DNA of 64,000 bases from Cryptomeria japonica (Eukaryota; Streptophyta; Pinopsida; Cupressales; Cupressaceae), in the NCBI RefSeq assembly GCF_030272615.1, contig NC_081406.1, forward strand, positions 396,698,439 to 396,762,438, written 5' to 3'. The notes beneath the pieces were generated by a model. That model did no database searches, was not told the origin of the DNA, and saw nothing but the letters and a program-made list of their open reading frames with translations. Each line of letters opens with the position of its first letter. Position 1 is the stretch's first letter. The translations under genes were made by a program, and so were the position numbers. Positions 46,701-58,166 of the stretch are shown here, piece by piece.

Positions 46701-48310
46701 AACATATTCCCATGTTGTGGTGTTTTTGAGAGCTATTTGGTGATCTAGTGTTTTAATTGAGTTGATATGGTTGGTTTATCTATTTAGGATGCTGAAATAC
46801 TTCATTCCTTGTTGGTTTTAGTGATTTGAAAGTTTACTTGATCATATCATTTGATCCGGTTTGGATTTTAGACTTTCTGTTTAGTGGTTGGTAGAGTTTG
46901 GTATTTGATCAGATGTGCTCTGGAATGATCATATCTTTGGTTGCGGATTTGGGAGAGTGTTTTGGATGTTCATGTGTATCTTCTTTTTAGATGGTTCATG
47001 ATTTGGTTCTTTGCAAGCTATCTTTCTAGTCCGAATTGCTGCTGATGAGTGTTCTTGAGTATTAGCATGTTGATTGATGAAGTTTTGAATAAGTGGTTTT
47101 GGTGCAGCTATTGCAGATGGTTATAATGTGCTTGTTGGTGTTTCCTGATCATGTTCTATTTGTTTTGGTGGTCCGCATTGATCCTTATGCATGTTCTTGG
47201 TGATATTGCTGATCCGATGATATTCTTCATGTTATGCGGTATTTCTGGTGGTGTAACGTGTTGCGGTTGATCTTGGCGAGATTTCTAGTGGTGATGTGTG
47301 TTTGAAGATTTGGTTTAGGTCCATGTTATGTCATCTATGGAATTATATTGGTCTGATGGTTTATTTATGTATCGTATGATGTAATTTTGTAATTGAGGGT
47401 TGAGGGTTTGGCTGACCTTGTAGTTAAGGTTGATGAATTATATAAATAGGTGTTAGATTCATGTAATTTGGGTGTCGATGTGGTGTCTGCATTATCAAAG
47501 AGGGTGTGTGTGTGCATAAGCGAATTCATCCTTCGGTGTGGTGTATTGAGCATATATTGGTGAAGGGAAGACATTTGAGATTAACCGAAACTGTCATCAA
47601 GCATTATTAGATTCTATCTTTGTAGTTCATATATTTCAAATTGTAGTCCGATCATTATTGTAAGGTAGTGAACCTTCCCTAAGGGTTGGAGCCTTCTAGG
47701 TCATTGTATTTTGAACGGTGATCTCTAGGTAGTGTGCCTGAATGCATGTGCATTCCCCATTGTAATATTTACACATACTACTACAAAGTATCATCTTATT
47801 GTGGGTAGGTTCCCACCATGGTTTTTCCCTTTACCAGGTTTTCAATGTCAAAATATTGGTATTATGTGTGTTGCTACTATTGTGTTTATCTTTATTCCTA
47901 TTGCAGTTGTTTAGATATGAGATTGTGCTTAATTTAAGTAATCCAGTGAAAACTGATTCACCCCCCTCTCAGTTTTCCTTTGTTGTTGCTGCCAACACAT
48001 TGAACATCAAAAATTTGGTAAACTGAACAAAACCCTTATCCTCCAACACTTGGAATTCTGGTTTTAGCCTGAAATTACCATCAATCAATTTCTTGCTGTA
48101 GAGATTCAATAGATGGGAGCTTCCCAACTCCTCGATGTTGCAATGCATGTAAACCCTAATGTCCTCAATATGCAAAACACCATGTGGAACTGATGAAAAT
48201 GCACTCTTTGGATCATCTTTCATGGAAATAAATGGGTGCTTCTTAAAATTTGTCTGAGCTCTCTCAGTGATATCCATGACTAGTGGGGTTGTAGTTCTAG
48301 AGGCAGCCAT
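43723..48310 (-). pseudogene. ORF2 of family 2: large protein of unknown function, split by a solo LTR
   Basis: Starts at the ATG at 48310 (MAASRTTTPLVMD) and ends at a stop near 43723; about 1080 residues once the nested LTR (46656-47997 plus duplication) is removed. Blocks matching family 1 ORF2 are HIEDIRVYMHCNIEELGSSH (family 1 VEDVRAYIHCHIEDLGTS), FMWLIKPFNITKNAI (FIWLDRPYKITKEAI) and FMVDTNQCLMEAFEPRILWI with MGYEVDEKILDLYAQ (FMVKKDETLMEVVKPQKIWI, MGYEVDAQILDAYAK). The C-terminal part (44340-43723) is coiled coil. Several stops and frameshifts are present. Function unknown. Confidence 0.72.
46656..47997 (+). repeat. Solo LTR inserted in ORF2 of the family 2 element, with CATTG duplication
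   Basis: It starts TGTTGGGTATTG and ends GTTGCTGCCAACA, 1342 bp, flanked by CATTG on both sides (46651-46655 and 47998-48002). Removing it and one copy of CATTG joins the two halves of the ORF2 reading (KFLMF and EWVQYILNRMNDNFMWL). The GTGGG/CCCAC module is at 47801-47816. Confidence 0.93.
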
Positions 48311-48759
48311 TTCAGAAATTTCAAACTTCAAACTTGAAAGGTTTCACTGATAAATACCTTGACCACATGATTAGGTTTTCGCTTGAGAAATCTCTTTCAG
48401 GCTTTGGTCTCTTTGTTGATCTTCTCACATAGCGCTTTCTTCTTCTTCTTCTCACAAATGCAAAGTGAGAAATGAAAGAAAAAAAGTCACCTTTTAATCA
48501 TCCACATACCCAAATTTTTGGAGTAATAAATGCACTTTGCCCTAATACTTTCAGATATCCTGTATACACAAATAGCTCACAAATAATCATCTATGAACCT
48601 CTATTGTTGCTCAGATTCTTCTGAAGATCATCTGCAATAACCTATCACAACATCTACCAACCTGTCGGATTCAGGTACCATCTACTACAGGGGTGCATAA
48701 GATTTTCATGAAAGCTTCACTAGGCCAAAGGCCTTAACTTAATTCCCGAAGGAATTTCC

Positions 48760-49899
48760 AGCACCAAATTCAGGTGCGTATCCATTCCCTACATCTAAAT
48801 CACTCTTCTTAACCCATATCTTCTTCATCTAATCTCTGATCTCCTCCACTTTTTCTTTCCCTTTTACATCTGCCTGCACATTCTTATTCTTGTCTGTCGG
48901 ACCCTTTCTATTCACATTCTTGCTTCTGTAGTATTTTGCAATGTGACCGAATTTGTTGCAATTAGAGAAAACAATATTTTATTGTCTAGGCCAGAAGTTC
49001 CCTTGATTTCCTCTTGATTTGCATTGGTTAGCAATATGGCCAAACCTACCACATGCATAACATCTGACATTCCTTCTATTTTGAAAGTTATTCATCATAC
49101 TTCTACATTTATTTTCCTTATGCCCATACTTGTTGCATTTAAAATATTGACCAGAGAAAGATGGACCATTTTAATTCATTCTATTTTTGCATTGACTAGC
49201 CATATGGCCAAATTTATTGCAAATAAAACAACTACCATTGAAATTATGAGCATTATGTTGCCTTACCAGAGACCTTTTAACTTTGTTATTGTGATGTTGA
49301 GACTTTTGACTAGATCTAGAGCTTTCACCTTTTCAAATCCAAGTCCTCGCTTGTCATCTTCACTCTTCTGTCTTTCAAGCATCTCATTAAATTTGGTTGA
49401 ACTTCTCCTTGTACTCATTTTCAGCTTCAAGATCATATCTAGGAAGAAAGATCTTCTTTCCAAGTTCTTCTTTGGTTTCATGCAGATCATGCTCTAGCTG
49501 GCCAACGTCACAACCAAGTTTGCTGCATTCATCATATATTTCTTTCAAGGAACAATTAAGATTCTCTTCATTCTTCTTTCTTCCCTCAATCTCCTTGGTT
49601 GATTTAATTACTATGGATTCCATCTCATTTTTCAGGGCTACATTCTCTCTTGCAAGCTTCTCACATTCCTCTATCTTCTCTTTCAATGCTTGGTCATCTC
49701 TTCTTTGGTTCTCTTTCTCCTTTAGTTTATCAACAAGTTATTTTCTCTTCTACCTAGATTTGTTCAATTGATCTTTTAGTGACTGAATGAAGTTTTCAAC
49801 ATCTCTAAAATTCATCTTCAATTTTTGGACTTCATCTTGGGACTGATCAATATTCTCAAGTGCAACAATAAGATGATGTTGAAGACCACCAGAATCCAT
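48760..49899 (-). pseudogene. ORF1 of family 2: coiled-coil protein with zinc knuckles
   Basis: Starts at the ATG at 49899 (MDSGGLQHHLIVALEN) shortly after the PBS. A long Lys/Glu coiled coil (ENVALKNEMESIV, EYKEKFNQI) corresponds to family 1 (ENMVMKNEMQVIT, EYKEKFKIN). Of the four knuckles, CFICNKFGHMASQC and CYACGRFGHIANQC are intact, the second has lost its first Cys (YFKCNKYGHKENKC) and the fourth has lost Cys residues. Stops and frameshifts near 49700, 49397 and 49263 break the frame. Confidence 0.8.
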
Positions 49900-49952
49900 C
49901 AAAACACCTTCCTGGATCCTCCTCAAGTTGTTAGTATTCTTACGAGGGACTA

Positions 49953-49965
49953 GGATCTAATACCA
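49953..49965 (-). other. Primer-binding site, family 2
   Basis: Minus strand TGGTATTAGATCC, two mismatches to the initiator-methionine complement, two bases from the LTR end. Confidence 0.8.
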
Positions 49966-49967
49966 AT

Positions 49968-51077
49968 TATTGGAATCAAGGAACACTGAGGAGGGGAGGG
50001 GGGGGGGGTGAATCGATGTTCTGCAATTTTTAACCTTATTAACTTGTTCTTTTAGCCACTGAATGCAGATAAACAAAAGAAAGATACGAAAATAGAAAGT
50101 AATAAGCAAAAACACCATAACACCAAGATTTATATGTGGAAAACCATGATGGGGATGAGACCCACAATATAAATATACTCTGTTAGAAGTATAAAAATAT
50201 TACACTAGGAATGCATATGCATTTAGGCACACTGCTTAGAGCTCACCGCTCAAAAGAAAGAAGGGCAACAACCCTGAAAGGCTCATTGCTTTACAAATTT
50301 TTTACAAAAGATCATCGGAATGTCTAAACTAAAAAAAAGAATCTACAAATGCCAAGTACAATTCCTGTTAAGCACAAAATACTCATTCTCTCTCTGCTCT
50401 GTTACACTGCTCTGCTTTATTTCAGAGCATAAATCCTTCACTTGCACACATGAAACTGCACATAATCAATCACAAACACTTTCCACACTTCCATTGATAT
50501 CCAAAATGACCATACCCATCGGTATTTTATATACGCAACATGAAATTAGGCCTTCTACATGTCGACTTCAAGAACACTATCCAAATAATGAATGCACATA
50601 CATAGTCAGATCAATCTGAACTCCAATGCACATGTGAACCAAAAATAATTGTCCACACGCTTCCTAGATGTCAGCCAAACATCCTCGAACACAAAATCAA
50701 TCACCAAAATTGCTCCACCAATTCCGCACAATGATCAACTACTCAAAATGACCACACCACACTGTTCAACCCAAAAACCTGTACACCGAATCTTCTAACT
50801 CACACGATAATCATCATCAGAGGCTAAGATTCTTGAATAAGGTACTCCAGACATATAAATATCTTCCTCTAGCTCCGCAACACAAAATATTCAACTGAAA
50901 TGAAATGCCAACCAAAACACTACATTCTATTGGATACTCTGTTCTAACTCACCAGACTTAATCAAATCTTCATACTGGATTCCGATAGGATCAGGTCACA
51001 CTTCGCAGATAGGATCTCTGACTAGATTTTCCATCAATGACAACATTGGATGATCTGCACAATGTCTCTTACCAACA
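49968..51077 (-). repeat. 5' LTR, family 2
   Basis: Minus strand TGTTGGTAAGAGAC...TGATTCCAATA, 1110 bp. A run of eleven G (plus 49998-50008) lies near the left end. It aligns with the 3' LTR over its whole length. Confidence 0.9.
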
Positions 51078-51082
51078 ATTAT

Positions 51083-53154
51083 AATTACATATATAGTTGT
51101 ATATAATGAGATATAAATGACTCTATTGTCTATTGTGTCTTGGTACATTCTCTAAAACATCTAGGATATTTCATCCTTGAGTGTTGTGTAACAGTTACTC
51201 CCTTTAGTGTGGCTAATAATAGTCACTTTATTGAGTGGACATGTTATGTGATTGATGATTATTTTGGTTATTAGTAAATTGTTTATGTGTTGTATGGGCT
51301 AGCATTGAATTTTTGGACTTTATTATGTTTGGAATCAGTCACCAAACTCTCTTATCTATCTATTTTGTGACACTTGTCACACTTTATTTATTGTTGAAAT
51401 TGTGTATGTATCTATAATTTAATGTTGAATTGGACAATTCCCCCACTTTGGTTTTGTCTTTTCGAATCTCATGGTGACTATTTTGAATTTTTGACAATGT
51501 TGGCCCCATGTAGTGTTAAGTGTTGTTTTTTTATCACCTTCACTGTGAATATCTGATAGTATGCACAAGGGAGAGCATTACGAAGAATGTACCACATGTG
51601 ATTTTTGATTAGTTAGAATAGTAGTTCAATAAAAGAATTAAAAGATGTCTTACATGATAAAATGTGATTAAAAATTCTTAATGATAAATGAAATGATTTA
51701 GAGATACATGATTGGAAAAATGTGAATTCCATTATATTGCATTAGTTAAAATCATAATGAAATTGCAGATTCTTTATCTTTAGTGAATGATAATGCATTC
51801 TTTATGTAATAATGGTTAAACATGGATGCCCATTTGATGGATTATGAATGAAATGTACAAATTGGTTATTTTATTCTACTTGTTGTATTCTTGCATAAGC
51901 TCATGCTGTTGATGGTAGAATCATGTGCATTTATTGTGTTGATCCCGATTGTCGAGGCATGAATTGGTGTGATGTAATCCATCTCTGATGGATAATCCTT
52001 CTTGTGTGGCTTGAGACCATGTCTTGCATCATGGCTGAAGTTCTTGGTGTGACTGTATAGGTGTTTAATGCACCATTGATCTTGTTATTTTATTTCTTAT
52101 GGGTACTCAAGATGTCACTTTAGATGTGAATCCCCTAATTATATGTATGGTTGACATAATGTAGGGACAAGAAGTACCCTTAGTTAGTGCTTTGATACCT
52201 AATGATTATATGTATATCTAATATATTTATATGTATATTTTTGATAGACTCCATGTTGGAGGTTGGTGTGAGATGGAGTTCTCCTTAGTGGTTTGTGATA
52301 TTTATAGCCCAAGGTTGGAAGATGATGCAATTTTGTTAAATGGAATTGGCCATTTTGATCTTGGTTGGAGTTGTGAGTGCGGGACATTGACCCTAGCGAT
52401 AAGTTCAGAGTTACCTAGAATTCATTGTGAAAACATGATCAAGATTGGGTTGAGTAACCCTTGTTTGGCTATAGTTGAGTATTTGACAAAAGAGAAAATT
52501 TTCTTAGCTCCTATGCCTTGCAATTAGTGGGTATTCTTGAGACCTTTCTTGTAGTTCTTATGGGTTTTTGAGGCACCATTATTTGGGAATCCTTAGTCAT
52601 GAAAGGTAAATTTATTTGTGTTCGTTCCTCTATGTACCCTTTTTCTAGTCTTAATTTTCAGAGAAGAAGTGGATAATGTAAGGAATCCTTTCTTTTACAG
52701 AATTGTGATTGGTATAAGTGAGCTCTAGATGAGAATAATGGTGTTTTATCAGACTTCTAGGACAATCTTTTACCCTTATTTTAGGTTGTAGCCCTAAAAT
52801 TTTTGTGTTGTGGTCTAAGGAGAGGTCATTGAGGGTATAGTTTTATGCTTGGTTGCCTTGAGATGAGGTAAAGTTCTTTGACTTTGTGTTGCTTTAGATA
52901 GAGTAGGTGGATAGATGGAGTTCCTAGCATTGTGTTGTGACTCATTATCAAAGTTAGTGAGTTGTTGATGCTCTTGTGGACCAAATAATAGGTCTAGTTC
53001 TCAATTTCTTTAGTTGTGGTAAGAGAGTTGTGTAACATGACCTAGACTTGTGGGTGAGTTGAATGGTCATCTTTGGTATGTTTGATGTGATTGTTGGTTT
53101 GTATGTTGATGATGCATTTCTTTTATTTGTAGGATCTTGAGAGTAAGCCTAAAA
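51083..53154. other. No gene recognised; one small open frame
   Basis: A 98-codon plus-strand frame at 52231-52527 (contains WSCECGTLTLAI and LPRIHCENMIKIGL) has no recognised domain and may be a remnant of an element internal region, given the polypurine tract that follows. Otherwise AT-rich. Confidence 0.35.
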
Positions 53155-53167
53155 CTAAGGGGGAGGA
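53155..53167 (+). other. Possible polypurine tract
   Basis: TAAGGGGGAGGATG-type run directly before the TGTAATGCC start of the next repeat. Confidence 0.45.
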
Positions 53168-56100
53168 TGTAATGCCACTTTGGTTTTCTTTTCTACATTC
53201 ATGCTTCTTAATGTGGATTTGGTTGTGTGCATGTGGTTGTGCCATTGGCAATTTGGATGTAAATCATTCTATTTTGCTTTGATTTTATTCCGAATACCTC
53301 ATTTGTTGTAGTGTATGACCATGAGTTCTTATTTGATGCTTTGTTTGATATATGTGTTCCATGATTTTTCTAGACCCATGATGTGATTATGCAGTTGCAT
53401 TAAGACATGTCATAATCAATTTGCCTTTGATGATTATGATGGACTAATATAGTGATTCAAAACTCCCTTATCTAAGATGTTCATATGGATATTGATTAAA
53501 TAGTGATTTGAATGTAACAAGTGAGACTAACCTAATTGGTTGAACTAAGAGTAGTAAATTATCTTTATGTTACTTTATTATGTTAAAAAGATTTAAATTC
53601 TTATTGATATAATTGATGATATTCATGTTAGGTTTAGTGGATGTATATGATGAAGATGATGTTAAGATGTTATTTGTTCAAAAAATAATTATATGTTTTT
53701 ACTTGCAATGAAAGAATATTGAAGTTGTAATTTAATGCAATTAATTAGAAGAGACTATTATTCAAATATATTAGAATGCATCCAATGTTAAAATCTCCTT
53801 TCGATAATTTTAGTTACTTTGATTAATTGTTTTATATAAATATGTGTAAATGCATGAGTAGGTACACTTGATGTGTGAATGGTTTAGTGACTACATATAC
53901 AAGGCATCAACTCCACCTGGCTACAAAGGTCTAAGTATGCCCATTTTCCTGACAATAGTTATAGAAGATAGCACATTGGCCATTAATATTACCCAACCAT
54001 AGCCATTATTCATAATTTGAATGATTTTCCTTAATTTGTGTTTATACCTCCAATTACCATTTTGTTAATGTCTGGTTACCCCAATTCATATTTGAGAATG
54101 ACCAGTAAAGACTGTTTGTGCAGAGTCGATCATATGTGAATTATCATCATTTAATGTGCATATATTAATGGTATTTTAATATTATTATGTTGATTTAATA
54201 TAAATTGTGAGATATGTCTTGCAAGTATTTCTTTTAATTGGCATTTACCCAATTGGGTGTATGGATGACTTTTGGGGATTAAATTTGGACTTTTGGAGAA
54301 TTTAAATTTATTTTATGTTGATATGACTTTTAATTGTTTAATGGTTATTTGATATTTTTGAAATATTTTTACGGGGCTTATTTATGCTCATTTTTTATGT
54401 AATTTATTAGGGCGAGTTTATGAATGTGGGAATTTTTAGTTTTATTTAATTTTTAGTTTATTTTATCTTTTTAAATTCACAAAGCCAATTGGATTTTATA
54501 TGGGAAAGTGTTTAATTTTTAAAATTGTTATTTTTCTCCACATTTGGCTCTCAACAAAAAAAATGCTACACTTGAGATTTTGAAGTGATGATTTGGGGGA
54601 GATTTTCTTGATGGAATTTTATGGGTAGAGGCTCAAAAGATTTGTGTGGGTGAGCTCTATAATCTGTTTGGTTTTCATGGTTTTTTTTGGTGTGTTTGAC
54701 TTTCACTTTAATTTTGAAGATTTCTTTCATTTGAAGGTATGAATCTTAAATTTCTTCCTTCTTTCTTAATTTAAATCTTTAAATATTATTTGGAATGATT
54801 CTTGAGATGATTTAGAATATTCCCATTGTTTCAATTCAACTTTAAAATAAGTAATTGGATTGCATTATTCAAATTTTGAATTTGTATGCTTTCAAATTTA
54901 AAAATATTGGTTTTAATGAATTTTATGTTTTAAATATGGTTTTATTTTGTATATTCTTAATATTATATAAGTAAATTTCATTATGAGATCGATTCAGATC
55001 TATTTTCTTGGCATTATGGCCAATTGAGTATGCTATTGTTGCATGTGAAAATAACAATGTAAAATGAGTATCTAATGTGTATTGATAATGTTGGGGCTCA
55101 ATTTATGATAGTAATTAGCTTTTGAAATTATTTTAATGTTTTTTACTTCTTTGAGCCTAGGGTAGGTAATAGGGTCAATAATTGGAGTGGTGTCCAGTGG
55201 GGGTGGGGGTACAAAGGGGTTACCAGGGTAACTCATTGGGAATTTTCGTAATCAAGTGGAAACATTAATTAAAAATTTGGGTTAAAAATTAAACACTAAT
55301 AAGATAATGGATTTCCCAAGCATGTCTTGAGTGCTACCATAAAGCCAAGGGTGTTTTGTGAAGGCTTTCCTGCACATGGAACAATTGGGATTTGTTCAAA
55401 GAGGCATTCCCATAGATGTAGTGATTGGACTTGCATGATTGTCATTCTTATCTATATGAGAGAATGCTTGGTTTCACGTGAACCATCCCTTCAAGATACG
55501 CTATGACACCCCCTTCTCTTTTTCTCTATGTACCTAGCCTTATAGATATGATTAGTTCCTTATGCAATTATTGTTGTCAAGAAATTGGTTATCTCGTTGA
55601 GTTATATGTTAGATGGGAAGTTTGGTGTTTCTCTTGATGGTGCCTTCTTGACTTCCTTATTGTCAATTGAGAATGATCCCTCTTTTGATGTTTCTTATTA
55701 TTACTTGGGGACCTATTCATATTTGACTATTTCTATATGTTGCAAGTGATGCATTGTTAATGCTTCAATCTTGTTGTGGCATTGTGATCCTTACATTGTT
55801 GATGTGATTCACGTTGAGTGTTTCTCTATGTTTTCTCTTGTATGAGCCTGTTACTCCCCTTGCATGTGTGTATTATTGTTTGGGTCATGTGATTATCTCC
55901 ATGAGAATGGTGGGATCAACCTAAGGGAACCACACGGTCAGGTGGTATTACCAACCACTATTGGGGACAAGAGAACTTGGACCATGAGGGGCTTGATGAG
56001 TTCTTCCTCCTTCCTCAACACTTGTTATTTTTCCTTTAATTTTTTGTAAAATTGTAATCTTGTATATTGTATCAAGTATTGTAATCATGGATGATTGGTA

Positions 56101-56566
56101 TGTTGAACACTTCTTGAGGAGTTGAATATAATTTTAACTCAATATAATGAATTGATATATATTTATATGGATTAGTGTTGGAATCAGCCTCAAGCATGAT
56201 CTTGCATGTTTCTAATTTATGATATAAGACGTGGTTATCATAGGAACATTCTATTGGTACCTTGAAATAAACATAGATGTGTCTCTTATAGCATTGGAGG
56301 TTTATTTAGTCATCACCTAGATGATCTCAAGTTTCTTGGCTAGTTTTAGATGCATTGCTAAGGTAGAGACGTCAAGGGAACCTTAGATGAGTTGAGTAAT
56401 CAATAGAAGTTTGAGAGTTTAGTCTTTCACTTGTGCATAGATAGTTAATGATTAACTGACTTTATCTTGAATTTGAGCATTACAATTTTTATCTTAAAAA
56501 AATATTTTCATGCATTTCTTGTCTATTTAGCTCTTATCCTCTAGGGTTCCTTCGTGGGGCATTGCA
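53168..56566 (+). repeat. Possible long LTR with TGTAATGCC ends
   Basis: The stretch begins TGTAATGCCACTTTGG after a purine tract and ends GTGGGGCATTGCA; the two ends are inverted repeats (TGTAATGCC and GGCATTGCA, one mismatch). At 3.4 kb it is long for an LTR and may contain insertions. No partner LTR or target duplication was found, so the end points are tentative. No coding sequence recognised. Confidence 0.35.
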
Positions 56567-57161
56567 ATGGCAATCAAAGATTGTATGAAGACAAACATGA
56601 TTTTAAATTTGCTTCTACAATAATGACAAATCTCTTAAAAAGCATGAGAGATAGATACATGACAATATGTTCAAAGGATGAAAATCAAGGAGACCTAAAC
56701 ATAATGATGATAGTCCTAAGAAGTATGGAAATGTCTTTTAAGAGTAGACATGACATTTGAGATTCAAGTGGCAAGTTGTAGATGTTATCATAGGGTAGAA
56801 GTACAGGGCAAAGAAGATATGAATAGTAGGGCCCTTAGAATAGTAGTGCTTGAAGATCAATACGGTGGTACGTGGTATTAGTCTAGTTTTAGCTAGGGTG
56901 GGTATCTATATAAATAACAAAAGAAAAAGTAGCATGGTAAAAAGGATTTATGATTAATTTAGGGTTTATTTTTCCTACATAAAGACATCTCAAGGATAGG
57001 GGCACATGTGGACAATAGTTTGAATCCTTTATGATTTTAGTTTGTAGTAGTTAGGGTCTTGAATGCCCATTTTAATTTTTATCTAACCTAAGGAAATATC
57101 AATTTAACAAAGGAATGCAACAATCATTTGTCCCACTATTTTGAGAGTTGATTGAGTATAG
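56567..57161. other. No gene recognised
   Basis: A short open frame at 56554-56760 (Met/Lys-rich, no domain) and AT-rich sequence up to the chromovirus insertion. Confidence 0.4.
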
Positions 57162-57166
57162 GCAAG

Positions 57167-57959
57167 TGATGCAGTCACCGGTTAGGAGGGACCTCAAAGA
57201 GATCAATCTGGACAGGTCAACAAGATTAAATAGAATGGAAACAAATGGATATGATGGAGGTAATGCAGAACTAAATGTATTATATCATGAAAACTGATTA
57301 CAATCAACCAGTAAAAATTGAGTTACATAAATCGGCTCACTGGTTTGTTAAAACATGCTTAATTATAGAACAAGTCGCAACCGGGACCTCAAATCTTCAA
57401 ATATATCTTCTATGTTCTATATCTTGACTGATCTCATTCTAATGCTCAATTAAAATGATTTATACGATCCAAGGGGATCCGGTCAGCCCAAAAAAGGATC
57501 AACTACCAAAGAACAAGACCTAACATGTGAAAACAACAAGGTCGACCTCAGCCAAAGAAATTCATTCAAAAAATCTAAAGGATGAAGTGTAGATCAAAGG
57601 GAAGGTTGACCACGTGCCAAGGAACATCAGAACAAATGCTCAGGGCTCTGCAAGCTACATAAGGGATTTGGTAGATTCTGGTAGATTACAAATACAAATA
57701 AGTCTAGGCATCCGGTACCAGAAAACTGTCTCAGAAACCAGTAGAGATAACTTGCTAGAAAATGATCCAATTGCTCCATGGTTTGGGAATAAGGTAGATG
57801 ATCAAGTCCTCAAAAAAAAATCCAACTCCTAAAGATCCGGTGAGCCAATGCTAGAAAATGCAAAATGAAATGCTGAAACTACAAAACAGTAAGCAAAACA
57901 GAAAGCAAATATTTTTGGTTGATGCAAGATTTCCAAGAACAGCAGATGCTCCTGCATTA
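57167..57959 (-). repeat. 3' LTR of the chromovirus
   Basis: Minus strand TAATGCAGGAGCATCTG...GACTGCATCA, 793 bp, first G changed to A. Close match to the 5' LTR, for example AGGAGGGACCTCAAAGAGAT and GTAGATCAAAGGGAAGGT in both. Confidence 0.93.
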
Positions 57960-58140
57960 GACATCCAGGGTTGTTGAAAAAAAGCGAGTATCCCTTTTTG
58001 CTGGGGTTAGAGGAAAACCAAGGCACTCTACCTCTTCCTGAGAAATCCAAGATGAATCTTCAACTGGTTTGCCTTTCCACTTTACTAGATACTCCTTATA
58101 TTGACTACTCTGGGTACTACACTCAATCCTATTGTCCAAA
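57960..58140 (-). pseudogene. pol: Chromodomain of the chromovirus integrase
   Basis: The minus strand reads YLVKWKGKPVEDSSWISQEE at about 58104-58045. The tryptophan and the W-x-E-like block identify a chromodomain at the integrase C-terminus. In chromoviruses it targets integration to marked chromatin. It continues in frame with the integrase after a stop near 58164. Confidence 0.9.
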
Positions 58141-58166
58141 ATGTCTTCAATCTGATCTGGTTCCTT

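Larger units (their letters stand above)
41209..51077 (-). mobile_element. Complete LTR element without pol, family 2, with two nested solo LTRs
   Basis: LTRs at 49968-51077 (5') and 41209-42335 (3') bracket the internal region on the minus strand. The target duplication ATTAT is perfect (41204-41208 and 51078-51082). PBS and polypurine tracts are in place. Its ORF1 and ORF2 are homologous in order and sequence to those of family 1, but LTR sequences differ, so it is a distinct family. Two solo LTRs (42579-43699 and 46656-47997) inserted later. Without them and their duplications, it would be about 7.4 kb. No RT, integrase or protease motif found. Confidence 0.88.

Noticed and set aside
49024-49771. 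Plus-strand frames of 157 and 124 codons
   Set aside because: Antisense shadows of the coiled-coil ORF1 on the minus strand.
52231-52527. 98-codon plus-strand frame
   Set aside because: No domain, no splice context, no homologue in the window; a chance frame or element remnant.
56554-56760. 68-codon frame starting at the end of the possible long LTR
   Set aside because: Low complexity, no PBS before it, no gag-like motif.
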